From positions 372,001-436,000 of the forward strand of contig JAFKFL010000008.1 of assembly GCA_017308235.1 (NCBI GenBank): 64,000 bases of DNA. Reading direction: 5' to 3'. This DNA comes from Alphaproteobacteria bacterium (GTDB lineage Bacteria > Pseudomonadota > Alphaproteobacteria > Reyranellales > Reyranellaceae). The notes beneath the pieces are model-generated. The model was not told the origin of the DNA. It did not search any database and saw only the letters and a program-made list of their open reading frames with translations. The position numbers and the translations under genes are program-made. Positions 18,396 through 27,806 of this stretch are shown here, in pieces (the first letter of the stretch is position 1; each line of letters begins with the position of its first letter).

Positions 18396-19421
18396 TCACA
18401 GGAAGCGGGCGGCGATGTCGATGCTGGTCTTGACGCCGACCGAGTCGAAGGTCGACGCGAGCCAGCGGGTTGCGGCCGCGCGGCCGAGCTGGAACAGGTG
18501 CTCGAGGAACGCCGGCTCGATGCTGAACTTGCTGACTGCGCCGAGCGGTGCGAGCGCGGCATCGTCGTTGATGGAATGGATAAGCATCATCCTGAGGCGC
18601 GTGCCGAACTCCCCGGTAATGACACCTTGCCGGATCAGGTTCTGCACAAAGGCGATGGCGCGCATCTCGGCCATGAGCGCACCGCCGAAGGTGATCTCGT
18701 TCAGCCGGTCGGCGATCTCGGCATTCGACCTTGGCACCCCTTTGCGCACCGCCGGATCGAGCTCGACGATCACCACGTCATGGCTGTCGCTTTCATAGAT
18801 GAAGGGCCAGATGGGCGGATTGCCGCGATAGCCGCCATCCCAGTAAGGCACGCCGTCGATCACAACCGCGTCATGCACGTTGGGCAGACAGGCCGAAGCG
18901 AGCAGGGCATCGATCGACAGCTCATCGCGCTTGAAGATCCGCACCTTGCCGGTCTCGACGTTGGTGGCGGCGACAAAGGCCTTGATTTCGCTGCAGCCGT
19001 GCACGGCTTTCACGTCGAAATGCCGGCGCAGCAGATCGCGCAGCGGATCGAAATTAAGCGGGTTGCGCTGCCACGGCGACAGCGTGCGCTGGATGACGTC
19101 GGCCCATAGCGCCGCCGGCGAATTGTCGAGATTCCAGTTGCCCTGCAACTGATCGAGCGGCGTGCGCCGGATCGGGCTTGCCACCGCCATCGTGCCGAGC
19201 TCGTTCCAGAAATCCGCCAGTGCCTTGCGAGCGCCGTCGGGCCCGCCTTTGGCCCAGCCCTGCAGCAGGATGGCGGCATTCATCGCGCCCGCGCTGGTGC
19301 CGCTCACGGCCGCGATCGCGAGTCGACCATCTTCGATCAGCGCATCGAGCACGCCCCAGGTGAAGGCGCCATGCGATCCTCCGCCTTGCAAAGCGAGATT
19401 TATGCGTTTGATAGGAGTCAT
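18396..19421 (-). CDS. Patatin-like phospholipase
   Basis: This 341-residue predicted lipid acyl hydrolase has the patatin Ser-Asp dyad. The oxyanion glycine loop GGGSHGAF is near residues 13-20, the nucleophile serine is in GTSAG near residue 42, and the catalytic Asp is in the D-G-G motif of WDGGYRGNP near residue 195. A C-terminal DUF3734-like region follows (ERLNEITF-type helices), as in many proteobacterial patatins. No signal peptide is seen, so it is probably cytosolic or peripheral. AGGGAAC lies upstream of the ATG at 19421. The ROK kinase gene follows closely. Confidence 0.9.
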   Translation of the reverse strand: MTPIKRINLALQGGGSHGAFTWGVLDALIEDGRLAIAAVSGTSAGAMNAAILLQGWAKGGPDGARKALADFWNELGTMAVASPIRRTPLDQLQGNWNLDNSPAALWADVIQRTLSPWQRNPLNFDPLRDLLRRHFDVKAVHGCSEIKAFVAATNVETGKVRIFKRDELSIDALLASACLPNVHDAVVIDGVPYWDGGYRGNPPIWPFIYESDSHDVVIVELDPAVRKGVPRSNAEIADRLNEITFGGALMAEMRAIAFVQNLIRQGVITGEFGTRLRMMLIHSINDDAALAPLGAVSKFSIEPAFLEHLFQLGRAAATRWLASTFDSVGVKTSIDIAARFL

Positions 19422-19478
19422 CCGGCTGTTCCCTAAGACGGGCTCGCGTTACGCTTCTGTGACATCGACGGACGCGAA

Positions 19479-20743
19479 ATGGACGGGCAGGGCAAGATCG
19501 GAGCGATATTGGCGGACTGCGGCGCAAAGAAGCCGTGGCGAAAGCGCCCATCGACTATTCTCTGGGTCCTCTCGCTCGGCCAGCTCATCACCTGGGGTCT
19601 CGTCTACTACACCTTCCCGCTGTTCGTGGCGCCGATGGAGGCGGACCTCGGCTGGTCGCGCAACGATCTCTACGGAGCGCTGTCTGTTGGATTGATGGTG
19701 GCCGGGCTCTGTTCGATCCCGGTTGGTGCCTGGATCGACCGCGGCCATGGGCGGACACTCATGACCGGCGGGTCGTTGCTGGCGGCCGTCATGATGTTCA
19801 TCTGGTCAAGGACCCATTCGCTGCCGGCGTTCTACGGCATCTGGATCGGGCTCGGCGCGAGCCAGTCGGTGACGCTCTCGCTGTCATCACACGCGTTTAC
19901 GGTCCGCGCTTTCGGCAGGCCATCCTGCTGATGACGTTCGTCGGCGGCCTTGCCAGCACCTTTGGCATTCCGTTCGCACAGCTCCTGATCGATCGCATCG
20001 GCTGGCGGCCGACCTTGGTCGTGCTGGCCGCCATCAATCTCGGCGTTGCCGTCTTCATCCACGCGCTGTTCGTGCCGGGGCCGCGCGAGGAGGCGGTGCC
20101 GATCGCCGAACCTGGGTCCTCGAAGGCAGCGCCATCGACGAAGGGGCCTCTTGCCACTGCAGTGAGGGTGCCAGCCTTCTGGGGGCTGGTCGTGGCCTTT
20201 GCCGGCTATGGGCTCGCTTTCTCGGCCATGAGCTTCCATCTGATCCCGCTACTCGACGAACGCGGCGTTGCGATCGGCGTCGTGATGGCGATCATTGCGT
20301 TGATCGGGCCGATGCAGGTGGTAGGGCGGGTGCTGCTGATGGCGGCCCAGCGCCATATCACTGCGATCCAGCTTGGCGCGCTGATCTACTTCGCTTTCCC
20401 GATCGCGATGGCGATGCTGGCGCTCGGGATCAGCGACGTTTACGGCCTGATTCTGTTCGCCATCATCTACGGTGTCGCGAACGGCCTCATTACGATCCTG
20501 CGCGGCATGGCCGTGCCCGAGTTCATCGGTCCGGAAGGCTATGGCGTCGTGAGCGGCGCGCTCACCATGCCGACGAACATCATGCGTGCTGCGGGCCCGC
20601 TGCTGGCAGCGCTCGCCTGGAGCCAGTTCGGCAATTACACGCCGGTCCTGTGGGGGCTCGCGGCGATCATGCTGGTCGCGGCGGCCGGCTTCGGCGCCGC
20701 GGCGCTTCTGTCCAGGAAACAGTCGCCGCGGCCGCGATCTTAG
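19479..20743 (+). pseudogene. MFS transporter, frameshifted
   Basis: Two overlapping frames together make one 12-helix major facilitator protein of about 415 residues. Frame one (19479-19931) encodes the N-terminal part up to SQSVTL, then degenerates. The second frame resumes with A-V-I-T-R-V-Y-G-P near 19880 and runs to 20743. In this transporter subfamily the junction usually reads T-L-Y-E-x-x-F-A-V-I-x-R; here only two bases lie between the L and A codons (19878-19879). About 13 bases are therefore missing and the frame shifts. Either the gene is inactivated or the assembly has an error here. The rest has no other stop or decay, so the lesion is recent if real. Confidence 0.85.
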
Positions 20744-20759
20744 GCCGACTTGGCAGGCG

Positions 20760-21866
20760 TTACTCCGCGGCCATCTTCCGGGTCTTGGGCTTGAGGTGCT
20801 GCACCTTGGGCATCACCTCGCGCGCCAGCAGCTCGAGCGAATGGCGCCAGGCTTCGGGCTTGTCGATGTAGTCGAAGCCAAACACCAAGAGCTGCCCGAA
20901 CCCGCCGACTTCGTCATAGATCTTCTCGATCTTCTCGATGACGGTGCGGGGCGAGCCAATGATCCAGTTGTGCTGCGCGCAGTATTCGGGCGTGACATCC
21001 GAATCGGGCACGCTCTGATCGTGCTTCAGATACTCGAAGAAACCGAACTGGCTAAGCAGCGGCAGGAAATACTCCCGCATCATGCGGCCCATCATCGAAC
21101 CGACCGAGAGCCGCATCGCCTCCTCGTCGGTATCGGCGACGAACACCTCGCGCACCATGCGCCACTCGCCGCGATCTGGAGTGCGGCCGACCTTGGCGGC
21201 GCCTGCTTCGACCGAATCCCAATGGCTCGCGACATAGGCCGGGTTGAGGTTGAGGCTCATGGGCAGGAAGCCCTTTTCGCCCGCAAGCTTCAGCGTGTCG
21301 GAGTTCTTCGACAGGCCCGCCACGCCAATCGGCGGATGCGGCGTCTGCATCGGCTTGATGTGCGGCTTCAGGAACCCGAACATCGTGTCGGGGTTGGTGA
21401 CGTGCCAGTATTTGCCCTTGTAGTCGAAGGGGCCGGTTGCGCTCCACATCTTCAGGATGATGTCGAGCGCCTCGCGCGTCATTTCGCGATTGACGCCGGA
21501 CATGCCGTCGACGTTGAACATCGCCCAGTCGCTTGGGAGGCCAGACGCGGCCACGCCGAAGTTGAGCCGGCCGCCGGAGATGTTGTCGAGCATGGCGACA
21601 CGGTTCGCGAGCTCGGCGGGATGGTGGTAGGGCAACAGGAAACCACCTGGACCGAGGCGAATATTCTTGGTTTGCAGCAGGGCCTGCGCCACCAGGAGAT
21701 CGGGTGAGGGATGCGGTTCCCATGGGGCGGTATGATGCTCGCCGATCCAGCATTCCGCGAAGCCCAGCTCATCGAGCCAACGGATCACCTGGAGATCCCA
21801 CTCGTGGCCGTCTTTCAGCGACCTTTCCGGGGGGTGCGACGGCATCGTGAAATACCCGAACTGCAT
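20760..21866 (-). CDS. LLM-class flavin-dependent oxidoreductase
   Basis: This 368-residue member of the bacterial luciferase-like monooxygenase family has a TIM-barrel fold and uses reduced FMN or F420. Typical blocks are FAECWIGEHHT near residue 37, RLGPGGFLLPYHHPAELANR near residue 75 and GGRLNFGVAASG near residue 100. It resembles the alkanal monooxygenase-like group. The substrate is unknown. The ATG at 21866 is preceded by a strong GAGGAGGAAACG; the longer frame upstream is not needed. It converges with the broken MFS gene and is divergent from the phosphatase-like gene, with 67 bases between them. Confidence 0.9.
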   Translation of the reverse strand: MQFGYFTMPSHPPERSLKDGHEWDLQVIRWLDELGFAECWIGEHHTAPWEPHPSPDLLVAQALLQTKNIRLGPGGFLLPYHHPAELANRVAMLDNISGGRLNFGVAASGLPSDWAMFNVDGMSGVNREMTREALDIILKMWSATGPFDYKGKYWHVTNPDTMFGFLKPHIKPMQTPHPPIGVAGLSKNSDTLKLAGEKGFLPMSLNLNPAYVASHWDSVEAGAAKVGRTPDRGEWRMVREVFVADTDEEAMRLSVGSMMGRMMREYFLPLLSQFGFFEYLKHDQSVPDSDVTPEYCAQHNWIIGSPRTVIEKIEKIYDEVGGFGQLLVFGFDYIDKPEAWRHSLELLAREVMPKVQHLKPKTRKMAAE

Positions 21867-21933
21867 CGTTTCCTCCTCACTCTTTTCAGGAGAAAGTCGA
21901 CTACCATCGGGCAAAAGGCGCAAGGGTGATTCG

Positions 21934-23211
21934 ATGAAGTCTCGACGAGCGATATTCGTTTGCTGCGATGGTCTCGGCCGCGACTGGGTGCGGCCCGAGA
22001 CCACGCCCGTGTTGCACGACATCGCTCGCCAAAGCCTGTGGTGCGATGCGCACGGCGCCGTGTTCCCGTCGGTCACGCGCGTGTCGGCGGCATCAGTGGC
22101 GACCGGTTGTCTGCCAGGACGCCATGGTCTGCATGGCAATCGCATGGGGCTAATCGAAGAGGGTCGGATCGTCGTGCGCGACGTTGGTCATCCCGACTTC
22201 CGCACGCACATGCGCCGGGCAACCGGCCGCACGCTTCTGGTGCCCTCGCTCGCCGAGCGCGTCGCCGATGCGGGTGGCTGCATCGCTTTCTCGAATGTCT
22301 CGCCAGGAGCAGCCTATTTCCTCGATCCCGACCACTTCGGATACGTCTACCATCGCACCGGTTCTTATGCGCCGGGCGGCGAGCGCATCACGGGCGCCGC
22401 GGCGCTCGAGGTCAGCCACGATCTCGCGGGCGACTGGGCGATGACCCAGCGTTTTTGCGCCGAAGTCTTGAGCGAGCGCGGACCTGCCGTCGCACTCCTG
22501 TGGCTTGCCAACCCGGACCTGACCCTGCATGGCGTGCCGCTCGGTTCGCCGGCCCATCACGAGGCGCTGCGCCAAACCGAGCGCTGCGTGCTGGAGGTCT
22601 TGCGCACGGTCGAGCGGCTGCGCGATGGGGGCGAGGACATCCTGCTGATGATCGGGTCGGACCACGGCCAGGAGACAATTGGCGACTGCATCGACGTATC
22701 GGACTGGTTGGCCAATCATGGCCTCGCTGCCGAGCTCGCGGCCGGCGATGTGGCTGTTGCCGGCCAGGGCACGGCGGCGCTGCTCTACGCGACGGAGCGC
22801 GGGCGCGCGCCGTTGCTCGGCGTTCTCGAGAAGATGCGGCGCGAACCCTGGGCTGGTGATGTCGTCACCGAGGATGGCCTCGTCCAGCATGGCCATGCCG
22901 CGCGCGACGGCGTCGTTGCTGCGATCGATATGGCGCGCCTGGACGACGCCAATCCCTACGGCGTTCGCGGCCAACGCTTCGTGGCCGCCGAACCCGGCAA
23001 GCCGGCCGCCATCGGTAGTGGCCAGCACGGTGGCTGGGGGCCGGATGAAACGAAGCCATTCCTGATGGCGAACGATGGAGGGCGGTCGTCAGGGGCGGCG
23101 GGACGCACCACGTCTCTCGTCGACATCGCCCCGACGATCGGTCGTTTCCTCGGCCTCGTGCTTGAGGGCTTCGACGGCAAGCCCTTGCCGCTCGATTGGG
23201 CCGGCCGATGA
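21934..23211 (+). CDS. Alkaline phosphatase superfamily hydrolase (nucleotide pyrophosphatase-like)
   Basis: This 425-residue protein has the type I phosphodiesterase/nucleotide pyrophosphatase fold. The first metal Asp is in CCDGLGRDW (D12), the nucleophile Thr in FPSVTRVSA (T48), and a later metal pair in GSDHGQE near residue 240. A C-terminal sulfatase-like ending D-I-A-P-T-I...F-L-G...D-G-K-P-L is present. No signal peptide is seen, so it is probably cytoplasmic. AAGGGTG precedes the ATG at 21934. The substrate is unknown. Its last 123 bases are overlapped on the other strand by the glycosyltransferase frame. Confidence 0.85.
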   Translation: MKSRRAIFVCCDGLGRDWVRPETTPVLHDIARQSLWCDAHGAVFPSVTRVSAASVATGCLPGRHGLHGNRMGLIEEGRIVVRDVGHPDFRTHMRRATGRTLLVPSLAERVADAGGCIAFSNVSPGAAYFLDPDHFGYVYHRTGSYAPGGERITGAAALEVSHDLAGDWAMTQRFCAEVLSERGPAVALLWLANPDLTLHGVPLGSPAHHEALRQTERCVLEVLRTVERLRDGGEDILLMIGSDHGQETIGDCIDVSDWLANHGLAAELAAGDVAVAGQGTAALLYATERGRAPLLGVLEKMRREPWAGDVVTEDGLVQHGHAARDGVVAAIDMARLDDANPYGVRGQRFVAAEPGKPAAIGSGQHGGWGPDETKPFLMANDGGRSSGAAGRTTSLVDIAPTIGRFLGLVLEGFDGKPLPLDWAGR

Positions 23212-24366
23212 GGCGCCATTGATGCCCGCGGACAGTCTTTCCACCAAGTCGACGTAGCCGCGCGCGCCGGTTTCGAGAGTGAGGTTATCGAGAATGAATT
23301 GACGTGGGCTGAAACTTCCATCGATTACGCGTGACCAGAAGGACGAAAACCCGGCGCGAAAGCTGGCGGCGTCGATGAATTTCGAGCCGCATCGGTCGTC
23401 CCAGTAAGGCACGGACGTCACAGGCGCGAAGTTGACCCGATCGGGATAGTAATCTGTGTCTTGCCACGGGCCGCCGGCATCCCAGGCATAAACGGGCACA
23501 TCGCAGGACAGGGCTTGCTGAAGCGCAATGCCCTGGGTTTCGTGCTCGCAAAGGAAAACCATCGATCGCGAGCGTTTCAGGAGCGCCCGAAACTCCGTCT
23601 CGCGATAGTGGCCGTAGACGAGCGAGGCGATGCGCCGTCCGGACGTTCGCAACGTCTCCAGGACAGGCTCCAGTACCGCCGCCGTGTCGCGGGCGGGATG
23701 GAAGCGGATCTTGTTGTAGACCAGGACGTCGATGTCCTTCACCGCGCCCGCTGCCGGCGTCCAGGCGTCGGTGTCGATGCCGACGGGCCAGACGTGCACC
23801 TTGTCGGGCCAACAGACGGCGAACATCTGTCGCTCCCATTCGCAAGGTACCAATACGCCAATAACGTGGTGATCGGTGAAGAGCGTGGGCGCGTCGAGCG
23901 GATGATTGTAGCCGGCCGGTCCGAAGACGATCGGCGCCTCGCGCGGGATCCTGTCGAGGATCGGCGGCTTGCCGATAACGCCGGCCACCTCGCCGGGATG
24001 ACGGCTGAGATGCGCGAAGTCGTTCAGACGATAGCGAACGCCGAGCCGGTCGAGACCGGCGATGAGGTTCAGGAACATCCGCTCCATCCCCATAATGCGG
24101 CGCGGTCCGCGGACAATGCGCCGGATCACGGCGCGCGGATAACGGTCGAACTTGATCCAGCGGTCGGGATCGCCCCCGTCATCGTCGGAGTAGAAAAGGT
24201 TGAGAATGTCTCGTGGCAGGGCAAACGGCCTTGGCGGAAGGAGATTTTCGAGGATCAATCTAGTGCCGACGGTACGGCGAATGACAAGGATTATTGCCGA
24301 CGACACCGTCGTCTCACCTGCCTTGGCGACCTGCCGGGACGTGGTTAACATGCCGCCCCGGACCAC
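23089..24366 (-). CDS. Glycosyltransferase, group 1-like
   Basis: The conserved part (about residues 50-380) starts with a YSDDDGGDPDRW segment and a GPRRIMGMERMFLNL helix. It later shows a Rossmann-like second half with HETQGIALQQALSCDVPVYAWD, the acidic donor-binding region of GT4-like enzymes. It probably transfers a sugar in surface polysaccharide or glycolipid synthesis; the acceptor is unknown. Both ends are doubtful. The first 45 or so residues are unlike a protein start and leave only 30 bases to the divergent aldehyde dehydrogenase, so a start near 24260 (for example the TTG of LILENL) is more likely. The last 40 residues are antisense to the conserved end of the hydrolase gene. Confidence 0.72.
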   Translation of the reverse strand: MVRGGMLTTSRQVAKAGETTVSSAIILVIRRTVGTRLILENLLPPRPFALPRDILNLFYSDDDGGDPDRWIKFDRYPRAVIRRIVRGPRRIMGMERMFLNLIAGLDRLGVRYRLNDFAHLSRHPGEVAGVIGKPPILDRIPREAPIVFGPAGYNHPLDAPTLFTDHHVIGVLVPCEWERQMFAVCWPDKVHVWPVGIDTDAWTPAAGAVKDIDVLVYNKIRFHPARDTAAVLEPVLETLRTSGRRIASLVYGHYRETEFRALLKRSRSMVFLCEHETQGIALQQALSCDVPVYAWDAGGPWQDTDYYPDRVNFAPVTSVPYWDDRCGSKFIDAASFRAGFSSFWSRVIDGSFSPRQFILDNLTLETGARGYVDLVERLSAGINGASSAGPIERQGLAVEALKHEAEETTDRRGDVDERRGASRRP

Positions 24367-24396
24367 GGATAAGATGACAGATCAGGAGAGACAGCC

Positions 24397-25842
24397 ATGC
24401 AGGAGCGGCTTCAATTCTATATCGACGGCAAATGGGTCAACCCGGTCACGCCGAAGGCGATCGATGTGATCAATCCCGCCAACGAGGAAGCCTTCGCGCG
24501 TGTCTCGCTGGGATCCAAGGCCGACGTCGACAAGGCCGTCGCCGCCGCCCGCCGCGCGTTCGAAAAGTATTCGCGCACCACACGCGAGGAGCGTCTCGCC
24601 CTCCTGGAGAAGATCATCGCGGTCTACAAAGGAAAATTCCAGGCGATCGCCGAGGCAATTAGCCTGGAGATGGGCGCGCCATTGTGGCTCGCCAAGGCGG
24701 CCCAAGCCGCGACCGGCCTCGGCCATCTGAACGAGACGGTGAAGATCCTCAAGGACTACAAGTTCGAGGACATGCACGGCAGCACCGCCATCGTGAAGGA
24801 GCCAGTGGGCGTCTGTGGCTTCATCACCCCCTGGAACTGGCCGATCAACCAGATCGCCTGCAAGGTGGCGCCGGCGCTCGCGGCGGGCTGCACGGTCATC
24901 CTCAAGCCGTCCGAAGTGGCGCCGATGAACGCCATGCTGTTTGCCGACGTGTTGCACGAGGCGGGCGTGCCGCCGGGCGTATTCAACCTCGTGAACGGCG
25001 ACGGCCCCACAGTCGGAGAGGCGATGTCGTCCCATCCGGGCATCGACATGATGTCGTTCACCGGCTCGACCCGCGCCGGCATCGCGGTTGCGAAGGCGGC
25101 GGCCGATACGGTGAAGCGCGTGGCGCAGGAGCTGGGCGGCAAGTCGGCCAATATCGTGCTCGACGATGCCGACCTGACGAAGGCTGTTTCCGCCGGCGTG
25201 ATGAGCATGATGCTGAACTCCGGCCAGTCCTGTAACGCGCCCTCGCGCATGTTCGTGCCGCGCGCCAAGAACGATGCCGCCATCGCCATTGCCAAGGCTG
25301 CGGCCGAGAAGGTCAAGGTCGTGGACCCCACGACGCCGGACGCTGGTCCGGGCACGATTGGTCCCGTGGTGAGCGAGGTCCAGTTCAACAAGATCCAGGC
25401 GCTGATCCAGAAAGGCATCGAGGAAGGCGCCACCCTGGTCGCCGGCGGTCCGGGCCGGCCGGAAAACATGAACCGCGGCTACTATGTCCGGCCGACGGTC
25501 TTCGCCAACGTCACCAACAATATGACGATTGCGCGGGAGGAGATCTTCGGACCGGTGCTGACCATGCTGGCCTACGACACCGAGGACGATGCGGTCGCCC
25601 AGGCCAACGACACGGCCTATGGGCTCTCGGGCTATGTGCAGTCGGGCAACATCGACCGGGCCCGAAAGGTCGCCTCGCGTCTGCGCACGGGCAATGTGCA
25701 TTTGAACGGTGCCGGCCCCGATTTCGGCGCGCCTTTCGGCGGTTACAAGCAGTCGGGCAACGGCCGCGAGTGGGGCGAGCACGGCTTCGAGGAATTCCTC
25801 GAGACCAAGGCCGTCATGGGCTGGACTCCCAAGGCCGCCTGA
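24397..25842 (+). CDS. NAD(P)-dependent aldehyde dehydrogenase
   Basis: This 481-residue protein is of standard ALDH length. Visible motifs are PWNWPINQ near residue 147, the cofactor-binding FTGSTRAG near 224, ELGGKSANIV with the general-base Glu near 246, and the catalytic Cys in NSGQSCNAPSRM near 280. Near the C-terminus is GPDFGAPFGGYKQSGNGRE (within 460-475). It oxidises an aldehyde to an acid; the specific substrate cannot be read. GGAGAG lies upstream of the ATG at 24397. A clean terminator follows 17 bases after the stop. Confidence 0.95.
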   Translation: MQERLQFYIDGKWVNPVTPKAIDVINPANEEAFARVSLGSKADVDKAVAAARRAFEKYSRTTREERLALLEKIIAVYKGKFQAIAEAISLEMGAPLWLAKAAQAATGLGHLNETVKILKDYKFEDMHGSTAIVKEPVGVCGFITPWNWPINQIACKVAPALAAGCTVILKPSEVAPMNAMLFADVLHEAGVPPGVFNLVNGDGPTVGEAMSSHPGIDMMSFTGSTRAGIAVAKAAADTVKRVAQELGGKSANIVLDDADLTKAVSAGVMSMMLNSGQSCNAPSRMFVPRAKNDAAIAIAKAAAEKVKVVDPTTPDAGPGTIGPVVSEVQFNKIQALIQKGIEEGATLVAGGPGRPENMNRGYYVRPTVFANVTNNMTIAREEIFGPVLTMLAYDTEDDAVAQANDTAYGLSGYVQSGNIDRARKVASRLRTGNVHLNGAGPDFGAPFGGYKQSGNGREWGEHGFEEFLETKAVMGWTPKAA

Positions 25843-25859
25843 GTCCGGGAAATCACACA

Positions 25860-25887
25860 AAAAAGCCGCCCGAATGGGCGGCTTTTT
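25860..25887. terminator. Intrinsic terminator between aldehyde dehydrogenase and rpmG
   Basis: A perfect 12-base-pair inverted repeat (25860-25871 with 25876-25887) encloses the loop GAAT. The GC-rich stem core GCCGCCC is flanked by A and T runs, so it can terminate transcription in both directions and serves both converging genes. It is the clearest terminator in the window. Confidence 0.93.
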
Positions 25888-25915
25888 CTATGCAAGGGAG
25901 CATCCCTTGCGGGTG

Positions 25916-26083
25916 TCACTTGATCTTCGATTCCTTGAAGACGACGTGCTTGCGGGCGACCGGATCGTACTTCTTGAGTTCGAGCTTCTCGGTCTTGGTG
26001 CGCGGGTTCTTCTTGGTCACGTAGTAGAAGCCGGTGTCGGCGCTGGACACCATCTTGATGAGGATCGAGGTCGGCTTGGCCAT
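25916..26083 (-). CDS. rpmG: 50S ribosomal protein L33
   Basis: This 55-residue protein opens [14 protein letters not shown] and contains [13 protein letters not shown] and a lysine-rich C-terminus ending KESKIK. It is L33 of the large ribosomal subunit. The cysteine pairs of zinc-binding L33 are absent, so this is the zinc-independent form. Length matches the family exactly. AGGGAC lies upstream of the ATG. It sits downstream of the housekeeping block that includes rnr and topA, as in other alphaproteobacteria. The bidirectional terminator lies 28 bases past the stop. Confidence 0.96.
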   Translation of the reverse strand: MAKPTSILIKMVSSADTGFYYVTKKNPRTKTEKLELKKYDPVARKHVVFKESKIK

Positions 26084-26173
26084 GGTCTTTGTCCCTAAGC
26101 CCGTTGGGCGAATTTCCGGAAGGCCGGCAAGGTAGTCGGCAAATGCCTGCTGTCAAGCGCTGCGACGGGTCGT

Positions 26174-27757
26174 TCAGCGGGCCGATGCCTGGTCGATCGA
26201 CCCCATCCGGACGGCCTCGGCATAGAGCTTCGGATTGTGCAGCAGGCGGCGGGCGATCTCGACGTCGCGTTGCGGCAGATCCTCACCCGGCGGGCAGATC
26301 CTGCGCAGTTCCGTGACTTCGGTAGTGCTGGGGTCGCGTTCGGCATGCCAATGCTGCAACAGCGCCCGATTGGCGTCGACGGAGGTCGGGCTGAGCGCGT
26401 CGAGGTTCGTCACCTTGGCGCTACAGACGTTGGGCATGACGCCGAGCTCGTTCCAGGTGTAGCCCGAGGGTGCCACCAGCCGCGACCAGGTCAGGATGAG
26501 CTCACCCTGGTTCACCAGCCTGACCACGGTCTGAACGGTGCCCTTGCCGTAGCTGGTGGTCCCGATCACCACGGCGCGGCCGCGATCCTGCAGGGCGGCG
26601 GCAACGATCTCCGCCGCCGAGGCCGAATTGCCGTTCACCAGCACCGCGATCGGCAGGTCGTTTGCCCAGTCGCGGCTCTCGCTGCGGTAGGTGTGCTCGC
26701 TGTCGGGATGGCGGCCCTTGGTCGAGAAGATGATCCCATCGCCCACGAACAGGTCGGCCACGCCCTCGGCCTGGTCGAGCAGGCCGCCGCGATTGTTACG
26801 CATGTCGATGATGATGCCGGCGAGCTCCGGGCCGATATCGGCGCGCGCCTTGTCGACCGCCTGCGCCAGAGTATCGGTCGTGGCGGTGTTGAAGCCGGTA
26901 AGATGAATCATGGCGAGGTTGCCGTCGCGCTCGTAGGCGACGGTGGTCGGAATGATACGGCCGCGTTGCAGCAAAGCGGTGACTTTGCGCCCCTCGCTCG
27001 GCCGCAGGACGCCCAGCGACACGGGAGCGCCGACACGGCCGCGCAACATATGGACCACGTCGGCCAGGGAGCTGTCGATCATGTTCTTGCCGTCGATTTC
27101 CAAGATCTGGTCGCCGGGGCGGATGCCACCTATGCCCGCCGGCGAGCCGTCCTGGACGGCGATGATCATGACCTTCTTGTCTTCCGTGCGTTCGATTGTG
27201 ATGCCGATGCCGCCGCCACCATCGCGCTGGAAACGATTGTCGCGCGCCTCGTCGGGGTCGGCATAGCGGGTGTTCTTGTCGAGCTGCCGTGTGGTGGCGA
27301 CCATCGCAGCCTTGGTGAGGGCATTGCGATCAGTGTGTTGCAGCACAGGTGAGGCATTGACCGACGCGGCGAACAGATCGGCCAGCATCAGGCCCCAGGC
27401 CTTGCCATCGGCTGGATTGCTGGGGGCCGAACGTGATTGGATCTCCTTGCCCGCGCGCGTCACCACATAGGCTTGGCCGTCCGCGCGCAGGGAGAGTTCG
27501 GGGTCGGCGCTTGCGAAGCCACGGTAGGTCTCGAGCGAAATCTTGCGGAAGTCGGGCTGGTTCAGATGCCGCTCAGCGATCAAGCGATAAGCCTGGGCGA
27601 TAACCCGCTCAGGGCCGGTATCGGTATCCGCCGAGGAGGGGCCGCCTGAGGGAGGTGTTGAAGCGCTGGTCGATCCACAGGAAGCGACCAGTGAGGCGGC
27701 GAGGAGCGCGGCTGTCGTATGGGACAGCACCAAGCGAAAAAAACGAGTCAACGACAC
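26174..27757 (-). CDS. S41-family carboxy-terminal processing protease, lipoprotein
   Basis: The protein has 527 residues with a GTG start. A lipobox V-A-S-C places the lipid anchor at C27, followed by a Ser/Pro-rich linker. A PDZ domain lies around 180-265 (GIGITIER, SPAGIGGIRPGDQI). The S41 protease domain follows, with the catalytic Ser in NGNSASAAE (S380) and Lys in SYGKG (K405); the 25-residue spacing is that of Ctp enzymes. It probably trims envelope proteins in the periplasm. Unlike soluble CtpA it appears membrane-tethered. No strong ribosome site is visible. It is upstream of rpmG with a 90-base gap and downstream of the DUF983 gene. Confidence 0.9.
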   Translation of the reverse strand: MSLTRFFRLVLSHTTAALLAASLVASCGSTSASTPPSGGPSSADTDTGPERVIAQAYRLIAERHLNQPDFRKISLETYRGFASADPELSLRADGQAYVVTRAGKEIQSRSAPSNPADGKAWGLMLADLFAASVNASPVLQHTDRNALTKAAMVATTRQLDKNTRYADPDEARDNRFQRDGGGGIGITIERTEDKKVMIIAVQDGSPAGIGGIRPGDQILEIDGKNMIDSSLADVVHMLRGRVGAPVSLGVLRPSEGRKVTALLQRGRIIPTTVAYERDGNLAMIHLTGFNTATTDTLAQAVDKARADIGPELAGIIIDMRNNRGGLLDQAEGVADLFVGDGIIFSTKGRHPDSEHTYRSESRDWANDLPIAVLVNGNSASAAEIVAAALQDRGRAVVIGTTSYGKGTVQTVVRLVNQGELILTWSRLVAPSGYTWNELGVMPNVCSAKVTNLDALSPTSVDANRALLQHWHAERDPSTTEVTELRRICPPGEDLPQRDVEIARRLLHNPKLYAEAVRMGSIDQASAR

Positions 27758-27806
27758 GTTGGTAACTTACGATAAGTCGCGCGCATAAGCCACTAGATCG
27801 AAGGTT

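Noticed and set aside
24382..25860. Long open frame antisense to the aldehyde dehydrogenase (492 codons)
   Set aside because: It mirrors a highly conserved ALDH gene; its Arg/His/Asp-rich composition is what GC-rich antisense frames give, and it has no domain or ribosome site.
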